The notes under the pieces were generated by a model that was not told the origin of the DNA, made no database searches, and saw only the letters and a program-made list of their open reading frames with translations. Below, one piece after another: positions 36,301-46,242 of a stretch of DNA of 64,000 nt. The DNA is taken from contig NC_064682.1 of the NCBI RefSeq assembly GCF_023278565.1, positions 1,426,001-1,490,000 on the forward strand, written 5' to 3'. This DNA is from Colletotrichum lupini. Its lineage: Eukaryota > Ascomycota > Sordariomycetes > Glomerellales > Glomerellaceae. A program made the position numbers and the translations under genes. How positions within the stretch are numbered: position 1 is the first letter of the stretch; the number at the start of each line of letters is the position of its first letter.

Positions 36301-39300
36301 CTTACTTTCCGTTAAGTAATTAATTAACTTCGTATTATTAATAAGCTTTATAAACGTATACCCCTATTATCGTTCGATTATTTTAAAATACTTATTACTA
36401 AAGATTCTATTCCTTATATTATTAAATATAATACCTAGTTAATCTATATTTTTTAGATATAGGAGAAATAGGGTATTAATAAGTAAAATATAGAAAGTTA
36501 TCGTTCCGAAGTACGTCTCTACTTTTATTATACCTAGGGCGACGATTTCCTTACTTAAGCTAAAACTAATCTTCGTAATACCCGCCGTTAACGTATTAAG
36601 TATTATTAACGTAATTTTTTATAGCGCCTAGAATTACCCTTTTCCTTTAGTTAACTATTACGATACCCTAGTATTTAAAATAATTTTATAAAAATTATTT
36701 AAGCCGTACTTTCCGCTCGCGTAAAATACTTATATAAGCTTAGTATTTAAGGGATCTAAGTAATATAAAAAGGACCTTTTTAGCTACCCCTAGATATACT
36801 TAGTGCTATATTCTTTTTTTTTAAATATTAAGAAAGAGAGCGTCTTTTTTTTAATTATTAAGAGAATAGGCTTTGGCCCTATTAAATTCGCCCTTTTAGC
36901 CGCTTTTATATCCGTTATTTAAGGGACCTTTTTTTACTATTTATAAATAAAAGCCTATTTATTAAAAGCTTTTACTACCCTCTATTCGTTTAGTTTTATA
37001 TATCCTTTAAAAACTAACGGGGTAAAAAAAACTAGTTAATATTATTAATTTTGTTATAATTTAATTCGTTAGTATAGGGGGTAAGATCTTCTTTATTTTC
37101 TAAATCTTTTATAGGGGGTATATACTTTAGGCTATTACTTTAGCTACCGTTACTAAGTTCCGTACCCCCAGATTTACCCTTATATATAATAAAGAATTAA
37201 TTAAACTAATAAAAGCTAGTTTTACTATTTACTACCCTCAACTTTTTATACTATTTATATAATTTAGTACGCTCTTTTTTAGAATAGGTACTTAACTAAT
37301 ATTTATCCTTTTTATAAATATAGTATTACCTCTTTTATTACCTTATTTATAAGTTAAATATTTACTTATTTAACGAATCTAGGCCTCCTTACTAATAATT
37401 ACTATATTTAGCCTCTTTTGTTTTCTTATTATACGTTCGATCGACCTAATATTATTAATAAGGGCCGTCGTATACCTAGAGGTAGGTTTAGTATAGTATT
37501 TTTATTTTAATATTAAAGCTAGATCTTAGCCTCGAGTAGAGCGTCTCGTAGTTTTTAAATACTTAGTATAAGGTTATTTTTGCCTTTAGTATACGCTAGA
37601 TTACGGTATAAAAATATTTAACTTTTTACTTACTTATCCCCTTATTTAGCTAGGTTTTTACTAGCTTATCGATTCGATTAATAAGCTCTTTAAGGATCTC
37701 TACTTACGATTTACCCTCTATTATCCTAACTATAAATATAAAAGAAATCGCTCGTAGCTTAAATAAGAGCTCTAGGTTCCTATTATAGGTCTTAAAGTAG
37801 CTTCGGATTATATTAATTATACTAAGAAAGTCGTTTTAATCGAGATTACGTACCGCTTCGTAATAATAATTAGAGGCTTTGTTTACGAGTATAATATTAA
37901 TTACTAAATAGTATTAATATTCCCTAATTCTAACTTTTTTATAATAATTATAAAATATTATTAAGGTTTTTTATAAGACCTTATACTTCCCCCTAGAGTA
38001 TAATTTCTCTTTTAAGAAGATCTTTTTAAGGTTTATAAATTACCTCGTATTTATTACTAGATTTTCGGTTTTTATATACGATCCCTACGTCGCTACGTAT
38101 TATTAATAACTTTAGGTTATTTACCTCTTTTCTTATTAACTAATTAGTACCGGATTTTGCGTTAGTAATAATAACGAGTTATAAATCGAAATAAGCAGAA
38201 TTATTAATTATCGTACTTCTAGTACTATATTTTGCCCCGGTATATCCTTTTATAATAATAAATTTCCGTTAGTAATTATAGGGAGGAAATCTAGGTCGTT
38301 TACTCTTTTTTTAAATTCGTTAAAGTAATTATACGCTTTATTAACCTATACCTAGTTCTATAGTACGAATTCCTCTTTTATAATTATCGCTACTAATATT
38401 TCGTATAGCTCTTACGATTATAATTACGCTAGTAATACCCCTCGCCCGTAAAGAAATCTATTAACTATTTTTACGATTCCTAAGCTTATACTTATAAACT
38501 ATTCGTTTAGTTAATAACTAAGGTTATTTACGATCTCGTAAAATAGGGGTTACCCCTATAGCCCCTTTTTTTTATAAACCTTAGTTAAATAGATTAATAC
38601 TACGTTAATTTACTCGCCGTTAGGCTAATTTATAATTCTATATATCTACGTCCCCTAATAATCCGGGTTAATATTTATTTACTTATAAAGGATTAGGATT
38701 CTATTTAAGATCGGGTTTTATTTTCTTCTTCTTTACCCTAACTCGCTAAGCGTCGTGCTCTAGCTTATACTTATATTAATAGTTATTAACGTATTTAATT
38801 TTAATAAGAATATATTTAATCCGCGCGCTAGTTATAATAAATCCGTACTTTCGCTACTTAATAAATTTATTAAAGTCTAGGAAATTCCCGCTTCTTCTTA
38901 CTATCTCGCTATTACTCTCGTTTTTATTATTTTTAGTAATTACTATTACTTTTCTAAATCGCTAGCTATTATACTTACTAAGATCTTCCTTTTTATTTAG
39001 TATAAAAAAGTAGCTTTTAGTAGTTCTTTTTTATAATAGTAATAATAGACGTTTATATTATTATAAAAAGATATAATAATTAGTCTCGGGACTTTTATTA
39101 ATTACTAATTTCCGCTATCCCGTATACTTTTAGCTTCTTAAGCCTCGTACTTTTTATAATTTTTAAATAGCTTCCTTCCTTAACCTACCTCTTTTAGGGT
39201 AGTATTTTATAAAAATAGTTAAAAATAGACGCTATATAGCTTATAAAGAAGCTATATAAGCTATTAAGAACTATATAAGTTATTAAATATAATTAACGAA

Positions 39301-40396
39301 GTTAAGCCCTCTTTTTTATAAAATCGTAAATTTTAAGGACTTATTAAAAATACTTATTTATTACTTATACGTAGTAAGGTTAAATACTTTAAAAATCTTA
39401 TTTTTTATAGCCTCTTAGTACCCTAATTTATATTTTTTAAATAGTTTTTTTCATAACTTAATTATAATTAAGTAATTATTACTTACTAACGATCCCTTTT
39501 ATTACTTAGTTAATTTCTTAAAATTAATAATCTCGTACTAAGAACTAATATAAAAAAAAGCCCTTTAGTAGCCCTCTAGAGGATTTGTTTTCCTCCCCTT
39601 AGATCCTCGTCCTTTTAGCCTTTTCTTAAGCTAATAATAACTTTAATAAGAAGTCGTAGGACTACTTTAAAATAGCTACTTTTTTTTTAAATTAATCTCT
39701 GAGATCCGTAATACTCTTAACTTAATATTATTAAGACTTCTAAATCCCCTCCTCCCTCGTTAAACCGTCCCCTATATTATATTTTTAAATAATACTTAGG
39801 GAGTAGTTAAGGGAGTTATAAAGAGGTTATTTAAATTACGGGCTTAAGGTCGTACTTATAAAATCCTTATAATAATAAACTTTCTTATATATTATAAATC
39901 TCTTAGTTTAATAGCTTTTATAAGGTTACTTTTATTATTAAATAAGAATATTTATATTTAGAAATCCCTTTTTTTAATTACGTAGTACTTTTTTATATTA
40001 TATTATTAAGCTCGTTTATTGCGCTAATTAATTAAGTAGGTAGTCGTTATATAAGTATTTCCTTTTTTTAATTTAACTAGTTAATTTTTAATCGTAGGCC
40101 GGCTATAGAAAAGTCGTTTAATAAAAAAGCTACTCGGGGTAATAATAAAAGGCTAATTACTTAAGTAGTTCCGTTAATTAACGTATTTTAATATAATAAA
40201 CGTCGACCTCTCGTAAGTAATAAAGGGCTATAATTACTTAATTCCGTATAGTATTTAAAAATTACCTCTTTTTTCGTTTACTTTTATAAAGTTAATTAAT
40301 ATAAATCTCCTATCCTATATAGTATTAAGAGGTCGTCTCTTTTATATAACGAGATACTTTACTAATTTACGATAATAGAATTCAATTACTAATTAA

Positions 40397-40601
40397 TATT
40401 AGTATCCCTATTATAGGGTAGTTAATTCGAACCGTAGTTAATAAAAAGATTAATTAAAGTATATAAATATTTACGTAGTAAGTATAAAAAGGAGGTTCTA
40501 ACCGTAGGTTAAGCTAGCTACGATAATCGTAAATAGGGCCCTTAATTAGCCCCTGCGCAGTCGGCTGTATGCCGCGGTCGAATTAGACTTCTAATCCGAT
40601 A
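40397..40601 (-). repeat. LTR (right) of copia copy 3
   Basis: 205 bp, plus-strand ends TATTAGTATCC and TAATCCGATA, directly before GCTAT. Confidence 0.9.
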
Positions 40602-40606
40602 GCTAT
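40602..40606 (+). repeat. Target-site duplication, right copy (GCTAT)
   Basis: Pairs with GCTAC at 33176-33180. The C/T difference fits RIP spreading past the element end. Confidence 0.85.
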
Positions 40607-41077
40607 ATTATCTAGACAGCGTGCTCAGCTGTTAATACAGATACCGGGTCCAAATCCGCTGGAATTGTTGTCGTCGTCTGCCTCTTCACCTTTTACTTCC
40701 ATTACGACATCGCTTACACCCCACTTCTGATGGGATATCCGACCGAGATTTTTCCCTACTCTCTGCGTTCCAAAGGCATCGCGGTTGAGCTATTCGCAAT
40801 CTACGGGTCACTGATCATCGCGGCATTCATAAATCCCATCGGTCTAGAGAACATTGGGTGGCGTTATTACATTGTCTTCTGTTGCTTTTTGGTAGTATTC
40901 TTTGTCGTTACGTGTGTATTGTTCCCGGAGACCAAGGGGTACAGCCTGGAAGAGATTGCGGTGATTTTCGACGGGCCCCAGGCTGTGGAAAACTTTGAAG
41001 ATGCTTCAGAGTCGAAGGAAGAGAAAATACTTGCCAAAGGCGGAATTCACGATATCGTACATAAGGAGGAGGCATAG

Positions 41078-41857
41078 TCTAATTTCATCTTTCATGTATA
41101 TGCGTCTTTGGGGCGCGGATAGCTCTAGGGAATGATCTAGCGAGAGATACCGCAACATTATGAGGTAAATTTAATTTCAAGAGTGAATAGTTCGATACTC
41201 ATTGGATTAAGGCAAAGGAACATCTGCCAATTTGATTGGAGGTGCCATCCATGAGATAGATCTCAAAACTATTTTACAATCACACCAGCGAGCTGTTATC
41301 AACTTTGCTTGTTTGCTCCGGCCTCGGGGAGGGATTTGGTCCCCTCCACAATTGAGGTCTACTTTAGTCTCTTGTGTCGACTGAGTGCAGACGAGACACA
41401 TAAACCACACATTCCATGAACCAGTCCAAACGGCAGTTCTCTCAGCCATTCTCAAGAGCCGACTAACACCGGACGGAGCTCGGCCGTGCAAGGATTGCAT
41501 CCCCCTGATCGCGATCAGATGGTGTTGTGGATCACCACAGCGCAAGCGTGCGGAGAAAAAGGGCGGGGTTTCACTGGGAGTTCGTTGCGGTTGGAGGCCA
41601 ACCTCACCTCACCCCATGTGTGCCAGACCAGCACTTTATCGATTGTTCGCCTGTTCCTGCATGTCATGTCATGACGTCTTCAGATACGGACTACACTCGC
41701 CCTAAGTCTTCTCAGCCGGCCTCTGTTGCATCGTCAAGGACGGTTACCGCTCCCCGGCTCGAATCGCGATCCGGATGCAGAGACGGCTTTGATGCTTTAC
41801 TAAGCACTCCAGAAAGCCCGTGGAGAGAGTCGTGACCAGCTTCAAACCTAAAGGAAG
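41078..41857. other. Intergenic between the MFS remnant and the Gal4-type regulator
   Basis: Holds the transporter 3' UTR and the regulator promoter. Short frames at 41.2-41.8 kb lack domain signal. Confidence 0.5.
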
Positions 41858-44531
41858 ATGTCGTCCTCAGGTGCGACGGGTGACAATGAGCCGGCACCTC
41901 CTCAGCCGAGCAACCTTGACTCCCTCAGCATGGCCTTCCCGTCGGCTGATCAAGCATGCAAGGAGTGCCGGAGGCGGAAAGCCAAGTGCAACCGGGCGAT
42001 TCCGACATGCAACTTGTGCGTGAAGTACCGCCGGCACTGCCTGTACGAGAAACACGCCCGCACCCCGTTGACAAGGAAGTATGTAGAACTAATTCGCTAT
42101 CCCTAGTGCATAAACGTCGAGCGCAAATGGGCCTCTTCCGCTGACATAACGCCCTTCTGCAGACACCTCACGGAAGTAGAAGAGAGGTTGGAGCGGGCCG
42201 AGGCAATCATAACACAGATGAGAGCGCTGATGCCGGCCCAGCTAAGATCGGGACCCGTGCTACCCAGTCCAAGAAACCTAGAAACACCGGCGCCGAGGAA
42301 TGATGAAGAGGACTTTGACTTTTCAAAGCTTGACACCCCGGCGCCGTTGGAGGCGGCCCCCCTTCCGGCTCCTCTCTCGGCCCTCTCGGCCCAAGGGCCC
42401 GACGCGCTCCCGCAATGCGAAGCTGTCCATCTTGAGCCGTCACAGCCATTCCAACCATCATCGCTACCCCAGAATCATGTCCCGTCCTCAGTCCTACCAA
42501 CCTCCAACATGAGATCCGAACCCCAGCGCGCTTCGAGAATTGCTCAATATAAACCTCACAATGACACATCGCACAGAGACCTCAACCTCCTCGAGGCTCA
42601 TCCCACAGATGACTTCGAATGGGACGAGCAAGAAACCCTAACAAACTACTCGGCGTCTCCCGAGGCCATCTTAGAAGCCGACTTGAACGGCGAAGTAATC
42701 GCAGATCCCATCGCAGACGGCATGGCCTCGCTCGCCGTCAGCGAAAGGGAATCAGGCTACCTCGGCGTCGCGTCCGGCGCAGCCCTCCTCCGTCTCCTGG
42801 AACCATCAACACCGAGACGAAGAACCCAATCCTCCTCCTCACGACCAAGTATAGGCGCAGGGCCCCAGCAGCAGCAACATATCACCAACCACTTACAAAC
42901 CCCACTCATCGCGCAGCAGCCAGATCCCAACAGACACATCACAGACGCAATGATAGACGCCTACTTCCGCCTCTACCACGTAAGCTACCCCATCATCCAC
43001 GAAGCCACCTTCAGAGCGCAGTACGCCGGCGTCATCCCCCGCCCCAGCGGCGACTGCTGGCTCGTCCTGGTCTACACCGTCGCCGCCATCGGCGTCTACA
43101 CCACGGCCGCGAACCTCGACAACCTCGACACCTCGCTCTTTGCGCAGGCCCGCTCGATCCTGTCCTTCAACTTCCTCGAGGTGGGCAACCTGACGCTCGT
43201 CCAGGCGCTCACCCTCATCTCCAACTACCAGCAGAAGCGGGACAAGCCCAACTCCGGGTACAACTACCTCGGCCTGGCCGTGCGCATGGCCATGGGCCTC
43301 GGTCTGCACAAGGAATTCCAGGGGTGGAATATCTCGCCTTTGAATATGGAGATTCGACGGCGGGTATGGTGGTCGTTGTGTGTGTTCGATGTCGGGGCGA
43401 CCATCACGTTCAGCAGGCCGTCCGTCTGGCCGTACGAAGGCGTCGAGGTCTCGTTGCCATTGAACGTCGACGACAAGGTCGCTTTCCCTACTGGCTTGGA
43501 TTTGCTATAGCTGTCGCTAACCTCCCTCGTAGTCATTAACCGCCATCTCAAAATCATACCCCCCCGAAACAGACGGCATAACCCCCTACACAGCCGTCCG
43601 AACCCAAGCAAGCTTCCACATCGCCACAACGCCCATCTACACAAGGGTAATCTCAAAGCCCCTACCCTCCCCAGACGAGATGCTGCGACTAGACGAAGAC
43701 CTACTTGATCCATGGCTGGCAAGCGTTCCGTCGTACTTCTCCTCCACGAGCCGCGTGCCGCCAAAGTACGCTCTCGCCCACGCCGTCATGAACTGGCGGT
43801 ACAGAAACCTCCGCATCATAATGTACCGCCCCTTCGTCATCCGTCGGGCCCTACAAGCCCGCGATAGACGATCAGATGACTCGCCAGATAACGTCCGCGC
43901 TTTCGAAAAGTGTCTGGCAGAGGCCAAGGCAACCATCACCAGCATCAGCGAGTTCTGGCAACGGAACGAGCACAACCGTCTCGGTGCCTGGTATGCCTTG
44001 TAAGTACCAACATCCGCACCAGTCTCCTTCTGGACTTCCTCAATTTACTCACTCTCCCCAACCTCTAGATACTTCTTGTTCCAAGCGGCCCTGATACCCT
44101 GCATCTGTCTCCGCAACGACCCAGCATCACCCAACGCCAGAGACTGGCAGGAACAAATCACGACCACAACACGGTGCATAGCCGCCCTCGCCCCCGTAAA
44201 CTCCAGCTCATCTCGATGCTACCAAGTCATCATTGACCTCTGTGGCAGGTTTCTGGATAGCAATGATATTGCGCTGCCCGTAGCCCCCTCCGCGACGGCT
44301 CGGGCAGACTCCACAACATCTCCTAGCTATGGGGACAATGCAGCACAACCTTCGGCTCCTGAGCCCATAGATGAAAGCCCTCAGACCCAGATTAACAGCG
44401 TTCTCTCTATGATGTGGCCTAACGTACCTCCCTTAGAAGCGGCTGACGTCGTCATGGGCGACGACGCGTGGGTGGAGTTCCTGAAGGGAGGGACAAGTGG
44501 TGATGGTGATGGGATGTGGTTCGGGAGCTAG
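41858..44531 (+). CDS. Zn2Cys6 (Gal4-type) transcription factor with fungal-specific middle domain
   Basis: Four exons: 41858-42078, 42163-43477, 43533-43999, 44069-44531. Introns are 84 nt (GTATGT, CTGAC, TGCAG), 55 nt (GTCGCT, GCTAAC, CGTAG) and 69 nt (GTAAGT...CTCTAG). All phases close, giving 821 aa. The zinc cluster has Cys 34, 37, 44, 51, 54 and 61 in the C-x2-C-x6-C-x6-C-x2-C-x6-C layout. A short coiled-coil (HLTEVEERLERAEAI) follows for dimerisation, then an acidic linker and the fungal-specific trans domain (DAYFRLYHVSYPIIHEATF..., RMAMGLGLHKEF..., RRRVWWSLCVFD..., SRPSVWP). An acidic C-terminal tail could activate. The nuclear DNA-binding role is clear from the family. The target is not known, but the neighbouring sugar-permease-like gene makes sugar uptake a reasonable guess. 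The donor GTCGCT of intron 2 is weak. Confidence 0.9.
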
Positions 44532-44766
44532 CTAGTCTGGCTACCTCTATCAGAAAGCGGATTTCAGCAGGAAGACTTGCAAGCAAATAATCTGATGCGA
44601 AAAGATTCCATCATTAATGTTGCGCTCTGTCTTCTACATGCCTTTACTCAGGAATATTCCTTTCAGAGCTATGATTATCCTCAGTTCCTTCGTCGACATC
44701 AAGCCAGCTCTCATGACATGTCGTGAATCTTCCCCGAAAATCGTTCTCATCAGCAGATTGTGTCGC

Positions 44767-46242
44767 TCATATGACAGAGGACTTCTTTCCCTCGATATCG
44801 ATGTTCTCGTCCGAGGTTGCATCCCTTGCAACAATTCTCATAGCCCACTGGACCTCATCCCAAGTTGTCTCCCTGATCGACAAGAGCGTTGCTGAGCGAC
44901 CAATTGCAGCCTTCTTGTCTTCTGATACCTTGCAAAGACATCGACACAACTTGTTCTTTCCTTCGGATCCTAAGAATACCTTGCTCTGATCATCCACAGG
45001 CCCACCGCTCTTCCAGCCCCTGAATACGCCGCTGAGAAATGGCTGCCGATCGGTAAAAAGATCTCGCAGCTGTACATGTTGTACTCTGGCAACGTTCTCC
45101 CGGTTGGAGTAGACGACCCGCGCGAAAAGCTCAAAGATAACGTCCTGCTTCTCCCGGCTACATTTAGCTTGCGTATTGAGGAGCTCTCCAACTCTGAAAC
45201 AAGTGCGCATCATGATCGTCGAAGAGAGTCCAACGACCACAGAGCGGTCTCTCATTTTGTCGGGGAAAGAGGGTCTGACTAAGGGTGCCGGGCTCGAATG
45301 CTCTTTCAGTGATTCCTTGGTGCCTCTAATGCTCATTTCAGTCTCATGATCCGGAGAAGCGCCAGCCGCAGTTGCTGCGCATTTTGTCACAAGCTCCCAG
45401 TCGACATCATCATCAAGAAGATCAGGTTCAGTCAGACCAGTCTTTAAAGCTTCGCTCGTGTTCATATCAGGCTCGGAGAACTGCAATTTGGAGTCGAAGC
45501 TTGAAGCTGATCTCGAATCGCAGTCCATCTTCCGTATGACGCTTGGCGGAGGGAAACCAGGAGGCTCGTTCCCGGTATCTTCTAGAAGCTGAATCATCTC
45601 TTCTTCGTCAAAGCCTTCGAGACCATAGTCATCTTCGACAGTTTCTTCACTCTTTGACGACGATTGGGCAAGGCGATCGACGTTGAGCTCAGGAAATGGC
45701 TTACCGAAATCTTCATCTACATTAGACAAGGTCTCAGATACGGCATCGTGGTATTCACCAGGTAGTTTCTCCATCGGGACAAAACCTTCGCCCCCAACGC
45801 TGTCCAGATCTACGTAATCCATCCACAAATCTGACAGATCGGGCTCTGCCACAAAAACATGCGTGGTAGTTTGCAACGACGAGATCGGCGGTGTCTCGGG
45901 TATCTCGACAACGTCATCAGCTGGGCTTGCCGGGATCTGTGGAGACTGCGGGAGGTCTACGGGAGGGTACTGCTGCCTTGAAGTTGCGATAAGATTCGCT
46001 GGAAAGCCGGGCTCGAATGACATCTGAGGCAGGCCCTCATGATCGAAGATGTTCGGTCCCACGCAGGCATCGACAGCTAACCGCTTCAACGGAGAAGAAA
46101 TTGCAAAAGATGAGCTCGGCGTCAGAGGTCGTTTTGAAACGTTGGTGGGCTCGAAAGCACTGGCGACATTTTGCATCGTGGACGTCGAGTCTGCGGTATG
46201 TGGTACTTCGAAGGTGTCAGTCTTTGCTAGGTAAGAAGACAT
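44767..46242 (-). CDS. Acidic protein of unknown function
   Basis: A single 491-aa frame starting MSSYLAKTDTFEVPH. The first half is low-complexity, Pro/Ser/Asp/Glu-rich and probably disordered, with short basic patches (SPLKRLA near 50). There is an acidic stretch around 195-215. The last third (about 325-475) is a more ordered domain with RSVVVGLSSTIMMRTCFR, EKQDVIFELFARVVYSNRE, LRDLFTDRQPFLSGVFRGW and ETTWDEVQWAMRIV, and several cysteines. I recognise no named family. The layout (disordered nuclear-type N-terminus plus compact C-terminal domain) is typical of conserved fungal proteins of unknown role. It is convergent with the Gal4-type gene, leaving a 235-bp gap. Confidence 0.75.
   Translation of the reverse strand: MSSYLAKTDTFEVPHTADSTSTMQNVASAFEPTNVSKRPLTPSSSFAISSPLKRLAVDACVGPNIFDHEGLPQMSFEPGFPANLIATSRQQYPPVDLPQSPQIPASPADDVVEIPETPPISSLQTTTHVFVAEPDLSDLWMDYVDLDSVGGEGFVPMEKLPGEYHDAVSETLSNVDEDFGKPFPELNVDRLAQSSSKSEETVEDDYGLEGFDEEEMIQLLEDTGNEPPGFPPPSVIRKMDCDSRSASSFDSKLQFSEPDMNTSEALKTGLTEPDLLDDDVDWELVTKCAATAAGASPDHETEMSIRGTKESLKEHSSPAPLVRPSFPDKMRDRSVVVGLSSTIMMRTCFRVGELLNTQAKCSREKQDVIFELFARVVYSNRENVARVQHVQLRDLFTDRQPFLSGVFRGWKSGGPVDDQSKVFLGSEGKNKLCRCLCKVSEDKKAAIGRSATLLSIRETTWDEVQWAMRIVARDATSDENIDIEGKKSSVI

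Larger units (their letters stand above)
33181..40601 (-). mobile_element. Ty1/copia LTR retrotransposon, copy 3, RIP-destroyed, inside the MFS gene
   Basis: A 7,421-bp element, exactly the length of copy 1, with 205-bp LTRs (33181-33385, 40397-40601), coding on the minus strand. The left LTR still shows the original TGTTAG end, while the right LTR start is TATTAG. On the coding strand the ends are therefore TG...CA, as normal for LTR elements. A polypurine tract (minus strand) adjoins 33386. The 5-bp duplication GCTAC/GCTAT brackets the element. The interior is transition-saturated and untranslatable. Confidence 0.93.
31832..41077 (+). pseudogene. Lactose-permease-like MFS transporter, split by copia copy 3
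   Basis: Exons: 31832-31976, 32057-32371, 32428-32481, 32538-32913 and 32976-33180, then the 7.4-kb element, then 40607-41077. The four introns (80, 56, 56 and 62 nt) have GT-AG ends and in-phase junctions, for example AYPTHRGKYTSAYW across intron 2. Without the element and one copy of the duplicated GCTAC the frame runs on. It would be 521 codons after removal, a normal size. Family marks: YLADRFGRKPVLLSG, PSPMLIAELAYPTHRGK, PESPRWLVARERT, LVDRLGRRTLFLW, YPTEIFPYSLRSKG, PETKGYSLEEIAVIFDG, as in fungal lactose/hexose permease-like sugar porters. The break follows codon 365. Codon 368 is TAG where Trp (TGG) fits best, a change expected from RIP. The gene is therefore doubly inactivated. Confidence 0.9.

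Noticed and set aside
42619..43539. 306-residue Arg/Pro-rich open frame
   Set aside because: It is an alternative frame of the Gal4-type regulator exon 2 with low-complexity RR/HRR composition.
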